From: Deltaproteobacteria bacterium
Lineage (GTDB): Bacteria > Myxococcota_A > Polyangia > Polyangiales > JADJMO01
Assembly (NCBI GenBank): GCA_022843175.1
Contig: JALHOE010000061.1
Coordinates: forward strand, 1-42,260
Reading direction: 5' to 3'
Length of the DNA: 42,260 nt
The position numbers and the translations under genes are program-made. Shown here piece after piece: positions 22,600 through 31,702 of this stretch. A model generated the notes under the pieces. It was not told the DNA's origin. It was given only the letters and a program-made list of their open reading frames with translations, and made no database searches. Positions within the stretch are counted from its first letter, which is position 1. Each line of letters starts with the position of its first letter.

Positions 22600-22620
22600 A
22601 TTTGCCGTCGATCGGCAAAT
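22600..22620. promoter_or_regulatory. Perfect 8-bp dyad, candidate operator
   Basis: ATTTGCCG (22600-22607), loop TCGAT, CGGCAAAT (22613-22620). This AT-containing perfect dyad stands out in GC-rich DNA and lies 34 bp before the ATG at 22655. No T-run follows, so an operator is more likely than a terminator. Confidence 0.4.
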
Positions 22621-22654
22621 ACCGCCTGGTGCGATTCCTGCCCTGCCCCCGGCC

Positions 22655-24037
22655 ATGCGCGCACTCCTCGCCGCCCTGGCCGTCACGCTCCTCAGCGCCC
22701 GCGCCGAGGCTGCACCGATCTGTTCGAGCGTCGCCAAGTTCAACGAGTCGGGGGTCGTCGCGCGCGAGGGCACGCTCACCTTCAAGGTGAAGGGCATCGA
22801 CCCCAACATCGGCAAGGGCGCGCTGGCCTCGCTCGTCGACACGCGCAACATGAACGCGGGGACCCCCTGCGCGGGGACGTACTTCAAGGTCTACGGGCCG
22901 GGCCCGGATCTCGGAAAGGTGAAGGACGAGCTCTACAACGTCTGCTGCAAGGCGTGCGACACCTGCACGACCGAGCGCGGCGGCACGCTCGGTTGCGAGA
23001 CGTGGGCGGGCGAGGCGCGCTCGTCGGTGATCTTCAAGGCGAAGACCCAGACATGCGACATCGAGGTGCGCTTCGGCGGCACGCCCAATCAGCACTCGTA
23101 TTCGGTGAAGTGCGACGACGGAGCCGGAGACATGGGCGTGGGCGACAACCTCTACCTCCTCGAGGTCAACCACGTCTCGTTGCTCGAGGGCTTCGGCGGC
23201 GCCGGCAAGATCGACGGCGCGAGCGTGCTGTCGGAGCAGTTCTGTTACGAGCCGATCACACCGATGCCCGACGCGGGGGTGGTCGACGGCGGCCCGGCCA
23301 CCCCCACGCTGCTGTCGCTCCCGGTCGCGGAGGACGTCACCGCGTCGAGCGCAGCGCCGACGGTCGTGTACGCCGACGTCAACGATCTCTCGTGCGGCGA
23401 CGACAGCGAAGCGTTCTTCAAGTTCGTCGTCCCCGCGTCGGTCGGTATCGTGAAGAAGGCGACGCTGCATCTGACGAACGCGGGCACGAGCTCCGCCGAG
23501 GGCGACGGCGGCGCGCTGTTCGCGGTGTCGTCGAACGCGTGGTCGGAGGCGACGCTCACCTGGAACACCCGCCCTGCCCGCGGCGCGCGGCTCGGCCGCG
23601 TGGGCCCCGTGTCGTTGGGGCAGAAGGTCTCGCTCGACGTCACCGGCGCCGTCCCGACGGCGGGCACCTACAGCTTCGTGCTGGCGGTCGAGGCGACCGA
23701 CAGGAACGGCACCCACTTCGCGTCGAAGGAGGTCTCCGCCGCGAAGGCGCCGACCCTCGAGCTCGAGTACACGACGGTGATGCTGGGGAGCGACGCCGGC
23801 GTCGCGGACACCTCGCCCCCCTCGGCGTCGACCGACGCCGGCGTCACCCACGCCACGCCTCCGACCGGAGATCCCGAGGACTTCCGCGGGGGCTGCCAGT
23901 CGCACGGGACCGGCAGAACCCGGCCGTGGCTCGTGCTCGCGATCGCCGCGATGCTGCTGCGACGACGTGCGCGACGAGAGACCGGGCGATCGAGTCAGCG
24001 CGTCCTCACGGTCGTCGCCAGGTGGACGGCGTCGTAG
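22655..24037 (+). CDS. Secreted DNRLRE-like domain protein with MYXO-CTERM-like tail
   Basis: 460 residues from ATG at 22655. Signal peptide MRALLAALAVTLLSARAEA. Residues about 20-205 are a Cys-containing region (CCKACDTC). Residues about 225-370 look like the DNRLRE beta-domain of surface proteins (AFFKFVVP, KKATLHLTN, SEATLTWNTRPA, GTYSFVLAVEATDRNGTHF). After a Pro/Thr/Ala spacer the C-terminus has a Gly-Gly-Cys motif, one hydrophobic helix (WLVLAIAAMLL) and an Arg cluster (RRRARR). This is the MYXO-CTERM-type layout for surface anchoring, though the match is partial. The last 43 nt overlap the convergent polymerase IV gene. Probable cell-surface adhesin-like protein. Confidence 0.82.
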   Translation: MRALLAALAVTLLSARAEAAPICSSVAKFNESGVVAREGTLTFKVKGIDPNIGKGALASLVDTRNMNAGTPCAGTYFKVYGPGPDLGKVKDELYNVCCKACDTCTTERGGTLGCETWAGEARSSVIFKAKTQTCDIEVRFGGTPNQHSYSVKCDDGAGDMGVGDNLYLLEVNHVSLLEGFGGAGKIDGASVLSEQFCYEPITPMPDAGVVDGGPATPTLLSLPVAEDVTASSAAPTVVYADVNDLSCGDDSEAFFKFVVPASVGIVKKATLHLTNAGTSSAEGDGGALFAVSSNAWSEATLTWNTRPARGARLGRVGPVSLGQKVSLDVTGAVPTAGTYSFVLAVEATDRNGTHFASKEVSAAKAPTLELEYTTVMLGSDAGVADTSPPSASTDAGVTHATPPTGDPEDFRGGCQSHGTGRTRPWLVLAIAAMLLRRRARRETGRSSQRVLTVVARWTAS

Positions 24038-25203
24038 CCGAACTTGGCGCGAACCGCGTCCACCGTCTTCGCGCGCCGCTCGCCGTCGTCGAACGTGGCG
24101 AGCGACAGCTGCGAGGGCTCGAGTGAGAGCTTCGACAGCGCGACCCCGACCAGGCGAACCGGGAGCGGTCGCGTGCGCGCCATGCGATAGAGCTGGAGGA
24201 CGACGCGATGGACCTCGACGTCGACGCTGGTGGGCGTGATCGTCTTCGACCGGGTGATGGTGTCGAAGTCGGCGTATCGAAGCCTGAGCGTCACCGTCCC
24301 CGCGCGGACGCCCCGGCTGCGCGCGCGTGAGCACACCCGCTCGCACAGGCCAGAGAGCATGCTCGCCGTCGTCTCGGGGTTCGTCTCGACGAAGGTGCGC
24401 TCGTTGGAGATGGTGCCGTGCGCCGAACCGCGCGGATCGTGCTCGCGGAACGCCGGGCGCTCGCGGCCGAGCTCGTTGCCGCCGAGACCGAGCGCGTCGC
24501 GGCGGATGCTCGCGGTGTACGCGCCGAAGATCGGACGAAGCGACAGGTCGGAGGCGCCGGCGAGCTGCGCGAGGGTTAGGATTCCGAGCTCGTGAAGGCG
24601 CTGCTCGGCGACCGGCCCGATGCCGGGGAGCTTGCGAACCGGCAGCGGCGCGAGGGTCGCCCGCTCGGCGCCCGCGGGGACGAACCGCACGCCGTTGGGC
24701 TTGGCGAGGCCGCACGCGACCTTCGCGAGCGACTTGCTCGTGGCGACGCCAGCGCTCGCGGGCAGCCCGGCCTCGTCCTCGACTGCGCGGACCATCGCGC
24801 GGACGACGCGGAGGATGGTGGCGTCGTCGTCGGCGTCGCCCGGCGCTCGATAGAGGGACTCGCAGCCGTGAAAGTCGATGTACTGCTCGTCGATGCTCGC
24901 GGCGACCACGATTGGGCTGTAGCGCTCGACGATCTCCCGCGCGCGGCGCGAGTACTCCGAGTACTCGTTCATGTGCCCCTCGACGAACACCGCGTGCGGC
25001 GCGAGCCTGGTCGCGTCGCGGATCGAAATCCCGGAGCGCACGCCGAACGCGCGCGCCTCGTAGCTCGCCGAGGTGACGACCCCGCGGCCGCCCTTGCGCC
25101 CGCCGACGATGACCGCCCGTCCGCGCAACGACGGATCGAGCAGCCGCTCGACCGACACGAAGAACGTGTCGAGATCGAGGCAGCAGATCCGAGCGAGGCG
25201 CAC
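23995..25203 (-). CDS. dinB: Y-family DNA polymerase IV (translesion)
   Basis: Copies damaged DNA without proofreading. About 402 residues from GTG at 25203. An in-frame GTG at 25245 is an alternative. Palm motif 1 CLDLDTFFVSVE, the VTSASYEARAFGV fingers segment, catalytic SIDEQYID (most homologs have SIDEAYLD), ASAGVATSKSLAKVA, then the helix-hairpin-helix LPGIGPVAEQRLHELGI and the little-finger region ending near LSLEPSQLSL. Both catalytic acidic residues of the second site are present. The C-terminus lacks an obvious terminal clamp-binding pentapeptide, but QLSL near the end could serve. No SOS box was recognised upstream. Confidence 0.93.
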   Translation of the reverse strand: MRLARICCLDLDTFFVSVERLLDPSLRGRAVIVGGRKGGRGVVTSASYEARAFGVRSGISIRDATRLAPHAVFVEGHMNEYSEYSRRAREIVERYSPIVVAASIDEQYIDFHGCESLYRAPGDADDDATILRVVRAMVRAVEDEAGLPASAGVATSKSLAKVACGLAKPNGVRFVPAGAERATLAPLPVRKLPGIGPVAEQRLHELGILTLAQLAGASDLSLRPIFGAYTASIRRDALGLGGNELGRERPAFREHDPRGSAHGTISNERTFVETNPETTASMLSGLCERVCSRARSRGVRAGTVTLRLRYADFDTITRSKTITPTSVDVEVHRVVLQLYRMARTRPLPVRLVGVALSKLSLEPSQLSLATFDDGERRAKTVDAVRAKFGYDAVHLATTVRTR

Positions 25204-25276
25204 CCGAGCAGCGTGCGGCGGAGCTCCCGCCTCCGTCAAACCCACGCGGACAAACAACGACCGACGTTGCGGCCGC

Positions 25277-25912
25277 CTACTCGGAGGGACTGCCGCGTTC
25301 GGCGAGCCGCGCGCGCAGCGTGCGGACCGCGTCGAGTTGCTTCGGTTCGGAGGCGAGCGCCGCGATGAGCGCGAAGTCCAGGTCGGGGAGGAGCGCGCTC
25401 CGCTCGGCCTCGCGGTACTGCTCGCCGTCGAGGATGAACACGTGGAACGCGCCTCTCCTGAAGGTCCACACCTCGGGCACCTCGAGACCGGCATAGACGC
25501 GCAGCTTGTCGACGAGCGGCGAGGTCATGATGACCTCGAGCGCGATGTCCGGCCGGTCGATCACCTGCAGCTCGTCGGTCTCGGGTCGCTCACCGAGGCA
25601 GTAACACTCGTCGGGCTCGAGGCCGCGCTCCTTGGCTGCCCTGCGGAACGTGGTCGAGCCCCACCCACGCAGATCGACGTCGCGGACCTCGCTCCAGGTC
25701 TCGATCAACCGGGCGATGCGCGTCTTGACCTGCTCGTGTTGGCCGCCGGTCACCATGATCTCGAGCGCTCCCTCGAGGTAGGTGAGCCGCAGCGCCGGCC
25801 CGTCCGGGAACATGTCGGAGATCTGGACGTATTGGTCCCAGGTGACCCCGTAGAGCACGACGCGCTGCTCGTCGGGTTCGACGATGGGGGGCTGGGACGG
25901 GACGGCGGCCAT
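25277..25912 (-). CDS. Uma2-family PD-(D/E)XK-like protein
   Basis: 211 residues from ATG at 25912, with GAAAGG about 9 nt upstream. It fits the Uma2/DUF820 family of putative restriction-like endonucleases. LTYLEGALEIMV is the N-terminal family signature, RPDIALEVIMTS holds the D...E catalytic pair, and VDKLRVYAGLEVPEVWTF supplies the Lys and the typical closing strand. The usual EV(V/I)SPS is here EVIMTS, a small departure. These proteins are abundant in cyanobacteria and myxobacteria. Their biological targets are unknown. It lies between the polymerase IV gene and a LysR gene, all on the minus strand. Confidence 0.88.
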   Translation of the reverse strand: MAAVPSQPPIVEPDEQRVVLYGVTWDQYVQISDMFPDGPALRLTYLEGALEIMVTGGQHEQVKTRIARLIETWSEVRDVDLRGWGSTTFRRAAKERGLEPDECYCLGERPETDELQVIDRPDIALEVIMTSPLVDKLRVYAGLEVPEVWTFRRGAFHVFILDGEQYREAERSALLPDLDFALIAALASEPKQLDAVRTLRARLAERGSPSE

Positions 25913-26018
25913 GCGCGAGACCTTTCGAGAAAGAGGGTAGCACTCGGGGCCATGTCGCCCGTCGACGACGCGGGCCCCGTGGTTGCGCCTGCCAGCGGTT
26001 GCTCGCCTCATGCGGCGG

Positions 26019-26933
26019 TCACTTCGGCACGCGCAGCGCGGCGTGAATGCACTGCCGCAACCACTTGTGTCCGGCGTCCTCGTGCAGGCGCTCGTGCCAA
26101 TACGCGTGCACCGAGAACTCCGGCGCGGGGAACGGAACCTCGAGGACGCGGGCGCGGAGCAGCCGCGACAGCGGCGCCGCCATCCGCGACGAGAGCGTGA
26201 AGCAGCAATCGCTGCTCTGCACGACGAATGGCGCGACGAGGAAGTGCGGCACGGTGGTGCTCACGCGACGCTCGCGGCCGATACGGGCGAGGTACACGTC
26301 GGCGAGCCCGGGCGCCTCGATCGGCAGCGCGTCGATGTGGTCGAGCGCGAGGTACTGCTCGAGATCGAGCGGTCCCCGGACCGTCGGGTGATCGCGACGG
26401 ACCATGCAGACGATGCGATCGGTGAACAGCGCGCGGCGGCGCAACCCCTTCGGCATCTGCGGCGCGCGGCCGAGCGCGAGATCGAGCTCGCCGCTGTCGA
26501 GCTCCCGCCACGGAAACGCCGCGGAGACCGGGACGACCCGCAGCGTGACGCCGGGCGCGCGCCTCCGAACGTCCGCGACGAGGCGCGGCATCAACAGGAA
26601 CTGCACGTAATCCGTCGCCGCGATCGTGAAGCGCCGCGACGACGACTCCGGCCGAAACGCCGATTGCTGGAACAGCTCGCGGCGGAGCGTGCGCAGCGCA
26701 TGGCGGAGCGGCTGCTCGAGCTCCACTGCGCGGGGCGTCGGCGTCATTCCGCTCGGCGTGCGCACGAGCAGGGCGTCGGAGAGCACGCGCCGGAGCCGCG
26801 CCAGCGCGTTGCTCACCGCCGGTTGACTGAGCCCAAGACGCGCCGCGGTGCGCGTGACGCTGCGCGTTTGGAGCAGCTCGTCGAGGACGACCAAGAGGTT
26901 CAAATCCACGGAAATCAGCTGGTTCTCCGGCAT
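26019..26933 (-). CDS. LysR-type transcriptional regulator
   Basis: 304 residues from ATG at 26933. The N-terminal winged helix is clear (VDLNLLVVLDELLQTRSVTRTAARLGLSQPAVSNALARLR), with RTPSGMTPTPRA in the wing. The ligand-binding domain (RFTIAATDYVQFLLMPRLV, LDLALGRAPQMPKGLRRRALF) is of the NodD/PcpR-like type. An ATG at 26954 would put the dyad at 26948-26972 partly inside the coding region. The 26933 start leaves it upstream and is preferred. It is divergent from the penicillin-acylase-like gene, which starts at 27025, so that gene is the most likely target. Confidence 0.93.
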   Translation of the reverse strand: MPENQLISVDLNLLVVLDELLQTRSVTRTAARLGLSQPAVSNALARLRRVLSDALLVRTPSGMTPTPRAVELEQPLRHALRTLRRELFQQSAFRPESSSRRFTIAATDYVQFLLMPRLVADVRRRAPGVTLRVVPVSAAFPWRELDSGELDLALGRAPQMPKGLRRRALFTDRIVCMVRRDHPTVRGPLDLEQYLALDHIDALPIEAPGLADVYLARIGRERRVSTTVPHFLVAPFVVQSSDCCFTLSSRMAAPLSRLLRARVLEVPFPAPEFSVHAYWHERLHEDAGHKWLRQCIHAALRVPK

Positions 26934-26947
26934 CGATTCCCAAGTAT

Positions 26948-26972
26948 CGGTCATTCACGTGGTCAATGACCG
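26948..26972. promoter_or_regulatory. Putative LysR-binding dyad between divergent genes
   Basis: CGGTCATT (26948-26955) and AATGACCG (26965-26972) form a perfect 8-bp inverted repeat over a 9-nt centre, with the T-N11-A core expected of LysR sites. It lies 14 bp from the regulator start and 52 bp from the acylase start. It likely serves autoregulation and control of the divergent gene. Confidence 0.6.
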
Positions 26973-27024
26973 GAATTCATCTGCACCATGAGCGCGCACG
27001 CGGCCGGCGGGTACGGTGGCGCGC

Positions 27025-29481
27025 ATGCGCGTCGTCGCCGCCTCCTGCTTCGCGCTCGCCCTCTCGTGCAGCGACTCGAAAGAGCCCGAGCGTCCGCGTC
27101 GCGACGTCGAAATCGTCGTCGACACCCTCGGGATCTCCCACGTCTATGCGGAGACCGACGAGGGAGCGATGTTCGGCGCCGGGTATGCGATGGCGCACGA
27201 CCGGCTCTTTCAGATGGAGATCAATCGCCGCCGCGCGCAGGGGCGCATGGCGGAGATCTTTGGGAAGACCAGGCTGAAGGACGACCTCGGCGCGCGCGCC
27301 TTCGGCTTCATGCGCCTCGGCGCGGCGGACGTCGCGCGGATGCGCAAGGAGCGACCCGGGGATGCGGCCATGCTCGACGCTTGGGCGCGCGGCATCAACC
27401 ATCGCATCGCGGAGATCAGGAGCGGCCGCGCGCCACGCCCGTACGGCCTCGGCCCGGGTGAGCTCGACTTCGTCCCCGACGATTGGACGGCGACCGACGG
27501 GGCGTCGGTCGGCAAGCTGCTCGGGTTCGGGCTGTCCTCAACGCTGGATTCGGAGGTGCTCGCGACGGCGGTGCTCTCGCTCTCGCCGGACTTCGCCGCG
27601 AAGGTCCCGCTGTCGTTGCCGGCGTTCGACGCGTATCCCATGCCGGCCGTCACCACGAAATCGCGCCCCGCGCCGCCGCCATCACTCCACGGTCTCCTCG
27701 GAAAGCCCCTGCGAGCGATCGCACCGATCGGCTCGCTCTCGGTGTTCGGCGAGGGCCAGGGCTCGAACAACTGGGCGGTCGCCGGCGATCGCACCGACAA
27801 CGGCCGCCCCTACCTCGCGGGCGACCCGCACCAGACGCTCGGCTCGCCGATCCGCCTGTGGCCGTTCCACATGAAGGGCGGCGCGCTCGACGTCATCGGC
27901 TTCTCGTTCGCCGGCACGCCGTCGGTGGAGCTCGGGCACAACGCGCACGTCGGCTGGACTGCGACGACGGCGTTCGCCGACGTGATGGACCTCGTCGGCG
28001 TGAACCTCAACGACAACGAGGACGCCGTCGTGGTCTCCGGGAAGGAGCTCCCCGTCGTGGCGCATGAAGAGACGATCAAGGTGCGCGGCCAGCCGGACCA
28101 CGTCGTCACGATGCGCGACGTGCCCGGCCACGGCGTGCTCCTGCCGGCCGATCTCCTGCCGGTGCCGACGATCTTCCTCACCTCGTCGCGGGAGATCCTC
28201 TTCCTGTGGACCGGCTTCGACGCGACGCTCGAGGGCTCTGCCTACCTCGACATGGACCGAGCGCGGAACATCGAGGAGTGGGAGCGCGCGGTCGACGTGA
28301 TCGCGGTCGGCGCGCAGAACTTCATCGGCGCTGACCAGAGGGACATCAGCTACCGCGTAGCGGGGCGCGTCCCCGATCGTGGCGCGCCCGGCAGCAAGCC
28401 CATGCCATGGCGGCTCCTTCCCGGCTCGCTGCCCGATGTGCTGTGGTCGCGGGGCGATCTCCCGTTGGCGAAGCTCCCGCGAAAGCGCGGGTCGATGAGC
28501 GGGTTCCTCGCCACCGCGAATACCGACCCGTTCGGCTTCACCGCCGACGGGAACGTGGAGAACGACCCCTACTACTACGGCGCCTTCTTCGCGAACGGCA
28601 TGCGACTCGAATCGATCCAGCAGAGCCTGCAGAAGCTGCTGGCGACCGGCAAGAAGGTCACGCGCGCCGACATGGAAGCGCTCCAGCGCGATCAGCACAG
28701 CGTCATGGCCGACACGATCGTGCCGAAGCTCGTCGGCGCGTGGAAGGCGTCGGGACGAGTCGATCCCGAGCTCGCGCACCTCGTCGCCCGCCTCGAAGCC
28801 TGGGACCGCGCCATGAAGCCCGAGTCCGGCGAGGCCGTCGTCGCGCTCGGCGTCGAGTGGTTCGCCGCGCGCGCCGTCACCGAGAAGGGCCTCGGCAAGG
28901 TGCTGTTCGAGGCGATCGCCGAGAAGTCGCCGCCGTTCATCATGGGCGTCCTCCGCAACGTCCTCGACAACCGCTTCGCCGCGGCCGACAGCTTGCTGCC
29001 GCCCGGCGGCCGCGACGCGCTGCTCGTCACCGCGCTCGAGCAGACGCACGCGTGGCTCCTCGCGCGCTTCAAGACCAGCGCTCCGGAGAAGCTCGCGCTC
29101 AAGGACCTGCTCGCCGCGGAGTTCCCCACGCCGTTCGGTCAGAAGCTCGAGGTCGGCCGCACGCCGATCGGCGGCAGCTTCGACACGATCGACGTCGCGC
29201 CGGCGCCGTTCTTCGAGAAGAAGGGCGAGGCCTTCGTGCCCCTGCAACAGCTCGCGTGCACGGAGATGGCGATGTACCGGATGGTCATCGGCTTCGACGA
29301 CGACGGGACGCCGCGCGCCACGTTCGACTTCGCGCGCGGCACCCGCGAGGATCCGAGCGACCCGCACTTCGGCGACCGGCAAGCCGAGTGGGCCGCGAGC
29401 AAGCACATCCCGCTGTGGTTCAAGCGCGCCGACGTCGACGCGCACACCGAGAAACGCGTCGTGCTCGGAGGTGTCGATTGA
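27025..29481 (+). CDS. Penicillin-acylase-family (Ntn hydrolase) lipoprotein
   Basis: 818 residues from ATG at 27025. Lipoprotein signal MRVVAASCFALALSC. Family signatures: DTLGISHVYAETDEGAMFGAGYAMAHDRLFQME at the alpha-chain start, and the beta-chain nucleophile Ser247 in GQGSNNWAV. Autocleavage at Gly246-Ser247 would release the catalytic Ser. Further conserved segments are PYLAGDPHQ and GHNAHVGWT. Members hydrolyse amides such as beta-lactams, N-acyl-homoserine lactones or lipopeptides. The substrate cannot be chosen here. It is probably anchored in the periplasm or outer membrane. The downstream lipoprotein is translationally coupled, and a divergent LysR gene lies upstream. Confidence 0.93.
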   Translation: MRVVAASCFALALSCSDSKEPERPRRDVEIVVDTLGISHVYAETDEGAMFGAGYAMAHDRLFQMEINRRRAQGRMAEIFGKTRLKDDLGARAFGFMRLGAADVARMRKERPGDAAMLDAWARGINHRIAEIRSGRAPRPYGLGPGELDFVPDDWTATDGASVGKLLGFGLSSTLDSEVLATAVLSLSPDFAAKVPLSLPAFDAYPMPAVTTKSRPAPPPSLHGLLGKPLRAIAPIGSLSVFGEGQGSNNWAVAGDRTDNGRPYLAGDPHQTLGSPIRLWPFHMKGGALDVIGFSFAGTPSVELGHNAHVGWTATTAFADVMDLVGVNLNDNEDAVVVSGKELPVVAHEETIKVRGQPDHVVTMRDVPGHGVLLPADLLPVPTIFLTSSREILFLWTGFDATLEGSAYLDMDRARNIEEWERAVDVIAVGAQNFIGADQRDISYRVAGRVPDRGAPGSKPMPWRLLPGSLPDVLWSRGDLPLAKLPRKRGSMSGFLATANTDPFGFTADGNVENDPYYYGAFFANGMRLESIQQSLQKLLATGKKVTRADMEALQRDQHSVMADTIVPKLVGAWKASGRVDPELAHLVARLEAWDRAMKPESGEAVVALGVEWFAARAVTEKGLGKVLFEAIAEKSPPFIMGVLRNVLDNRFAAADSLLPPGGRDALLVTALEQTHAWLLARFKTSAPEKLALKDLLAAEFPTPFGQKLEVGRTPIGGSFDTIDVAPAPFFEKKGEAFVPLQQLACTEMAMYRMVIGFDDDGTPRATFDFARGTREDPSDPHFGDRQAEWAASKHIPLWFKRADVDAHTEKRVVLGGVD

Positions 29482-31589
29482 GGAGCATCCTTGCCACCGC
29501 GCTGCTCGCCGGGTGCGCCGGCGGCGCAGCAGAGGACGCGGCGAAGCCAGACGCAGCGACCACCACCGACACGTTCGTCGAAGCGGTGGACACGGCCGCG
29601 GTCGTCGACAGCACCCCGATCTCGGAGGACGCCGAGGACGCGCCGAGCGCGAAGGACGCGCCGAGCGCGAAGGACGCAGCGAGCGGACTCCTCGTCGACG
29701 CCGTCGCGACCTGCGCGCCGAAGGGCGACGCATGCGCGAGCAAGGGCGACGCCCGGACGTTCGTCGGCTTCCGCAAGGACTTCTTCCTCCCGGCGTCGAA
29801 GTACTCCGAGCCGAACCCCGATCCGACCCAGGGCGGGCGGTTCCATGTTGTCGGCACGGCGAAGGTGTCCGGCGCGGTGCAATCGGTGACGCTCGACGGC
29901 GTCGCGGCGAACACGCTGCTCATCGAGCCGAAGCTCGAGTGGTACCACGTGTACCCGGAGGTGCTCACGGCGGGCGAGCCGATGTGGGTCGCGTTTCACT
30001 CGCGCGATCCGAAGTGGAGCACCGGAGCCGCGACACAGCTCGTGGTCAAGACCGCGGCCGGCGAGGCGCTCTCCGCGGCGGTCACCGCGAAGACGTCGCC
30101 GTTGCGCCTCACGTACGTGACGACCAACAGCGACCGCAGCGCGTTGCTCGTTCACGTTCGCAACGAGTCCGACGCACCAAAGAAGCTGAAGAGCATCATC
30201 GCGAACGGACGCGACGCGACCGAGCGATCGTGCGTTGCCGAGCCGTCGATCGCGGCGCGATCGTCGGCGCTGTTCACCGTCCCACTCTGCGCCCCGGCGC
30301 CCCTCGGCGCGCCGTGGTCCATCGTGGTCGAGAGCGAAGACGGTGCGGCGGCGGTCGGCGCCGGCCGCATCCTGCGACCGTTCTATCCGATCGAGAGCTG
30401 GGTGAACTCGAGCGACTGTCCGTTCCCGAGCGGCGGAAAGCTCGACGGCTTCGAGAAGCATCGCGCCGCCGGCATCGACACCTTCTTCATGTACGTCGGC
30501 GGCTCCGGCGACGGGTGCAGCTACGACACGCTGAAGCTGGTGAACGAGATCGCCCCGCCCCGCAGCGACTTCTGGCCGTTCCTCGCCGACGGGTTCGTCG
30601 GCACGAGCGGCTGGGAGAAGGCGATCACCAACACCTCGCGCGTGTCGGGGTTTCTCCTCGGCGACGAGGTCGACGGTGAGGTGTACGTCGACGGCAAATC
30701 CAAGGCGGCGAGCGACATGACGATGTCGCGGAAGCTGTGGGCCGCCTACCCCGACGTGCCGACGTACATCGGCTCGAAGACGAACCGCAACGTCGGCGCG
30801 TTCGCCGGCGCCACCGACATCCAGGGGTCGGATTTCTACATCGCCGCGTGCGCGCCGCACATCACCCAGTTCGGCACCCACCCGCCGCTCGAAGCCGCCT
30901 ACGACTACCTCAAGAACGCGCGCGACAATCACATGCCGCTGCCGACGTGGCTCTACGCGCAGGGGCTCTCGCCCGCGTGGAACAAGAAGGCCGTCCTCGG
31001 CGGGGCCGATGTCATCTCTCAGCCGGATCCGGCCGAGATCCTCGTGCAGGGCTTCAGCGTGCTCGCCGCCGGCGCGAAGGGCTTCATGTGGTTCCAGACC
31101 AACATGAAGGAGGCCTCACGCGTGCCCGCGCGGTGGGAGGCCATCTCCTACGTCAGCTGGACGACACGCGGGGTGCGCGAGCTGCTCCGCGAGGGAGATC
31201 TCATCGGCGGTGCGCGGACCACCGGCGCAACGATCGTCGACGCGGTCCGCGCTCGCCAGGGGATCGTCGTGCCGGTCGTGTCGCTCAAGAGCAGCAGCGG
31301 CCCGACGGACCTCGGCTGCCAGGTCGCCCTCGGCGGCGGGGGCGCGATCCCGCACTGGCAGATGGCGCCGCAGACGGTCGACGTGTCGATCGACGTGCCG
31401 CGCGACATGTCCATCGTCGAGGTGCTCGAGGTCACCGATGCCGCGGTGACGCCGGTCGCCGCCACGGCCGCCGGCCGCACGGTGACGATCAAGGCCGTCG
31501 TCCTCGACCACAAGATGCCCGCTCGAGTCTTCGTGCTCGCGGCGACGACGGACCTCCGCGCGGCCATCGCGAGCGGGTTGAAGAAGTAG
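29478..31589 (+). CDS. Large lipoprotein, TTG start, unknown function
   Basis: 703 residues from TTG at 29478, which overlaps the acylase stop as TTGA. GGAGG lies 6 nt upstream, inside the acylase gene, so the start is well supported. The signal L(M)RSILATALLAGC gives lipobox LAGC. An Asp/Thr/Ala spacer contains two 18-nt repeats (DAPSAK). A beta-rich region (about 90-290) is followed by a segment that may be a TIM-barrel-like glycosidase or hydrolase fold (HRAAGIDTFFMYVGG, GFLLGDEVDGEVYVDG, KGFMWFQTNM) and a C-terminal beta domain (DVSIDVPRDMSIVEVLEV). The family is not recognised. The coupling suggests it works with the acylase at the envelope. Confidence 0.82.
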   Translation: MRSILATALLAGCAGGAAEDAAKPDAATTTDTFVEAVDTAAVVDSTPISEDAEDAPSAKDAPSAKDAASGLLVDAVATCAPKGDACASKGDARTFVGFRKDFFLPASKYSEPNPDPTQGGRFHVVGTAKVSGAVQSVTLDGVAANTLLIEPKLEWYHVYPEVLTAGEPMWVAFHSRDPKWSTGAATQLVVKTAAGEALSAAVTAKTSPLRLTYVTTNSDRSALLVHVRNESDAPKKLKSIIANGRDATERSCVAEPSIAARSSALFTVPLCAPAPLGAPWSIVVESEDGAAAVGAGRILRPFYPIESWVNSSDCPFPSGGKLDGFEKHRAAGIDTFFMYVGGSGDGCSYDTLKLVNEIAPPRSDFWPFLADGFVGTSGWEKAITNTSRVSGFLLGDEVDGEVYVDGKSKAASDMTMSRKLWAAYPDVPTYIGSKTNRNVGAFAGATDIQGSDFYIAACAPHITQFGTHPPLEAAYDYLKNARDNHMPLPTWLYAQGLSPAWNKKAVLGGADVISQPDPAEILVQGFSVLAAGAKGFMWFQTNMKEASRVPARWEAISYVSWTTRGVRELLREGDLIGGARTTGATIVDAVRARQGIVVPVVSLKSSSGPTDLGCQVALGGGGAIPHWQMAPQTVDVSIDVPRDMSIVEVLEVTDAAVTPVAATAAGRTVTIKAVVLDHKMPARVFVLAATTDLRAAIASGLKK

Positions 31590-31702
31590 GCAACCCGTCG
31601 CACGACGTCCCGGGCGAAACGAACGCGGGTGTGGCGCCCACGTTCAGCGCGTACCGACGGCAGGTCGGCGCGCAGCCGGGCTTCACGATCGCTCTGCGAC
31701 GC

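Noticed and set aside
24327-25368. Arg-rich plus-strand frames over the polymerase IV gene
   Set aside because: Antisense shadows of dinB, which has complete catalytic motifs.
27682-29733. 683-codon minus-strand frame
   Set aside because: Antisense to the penicillin-acylase gene; Arg/Val/Asp-rich shadow without motifs.
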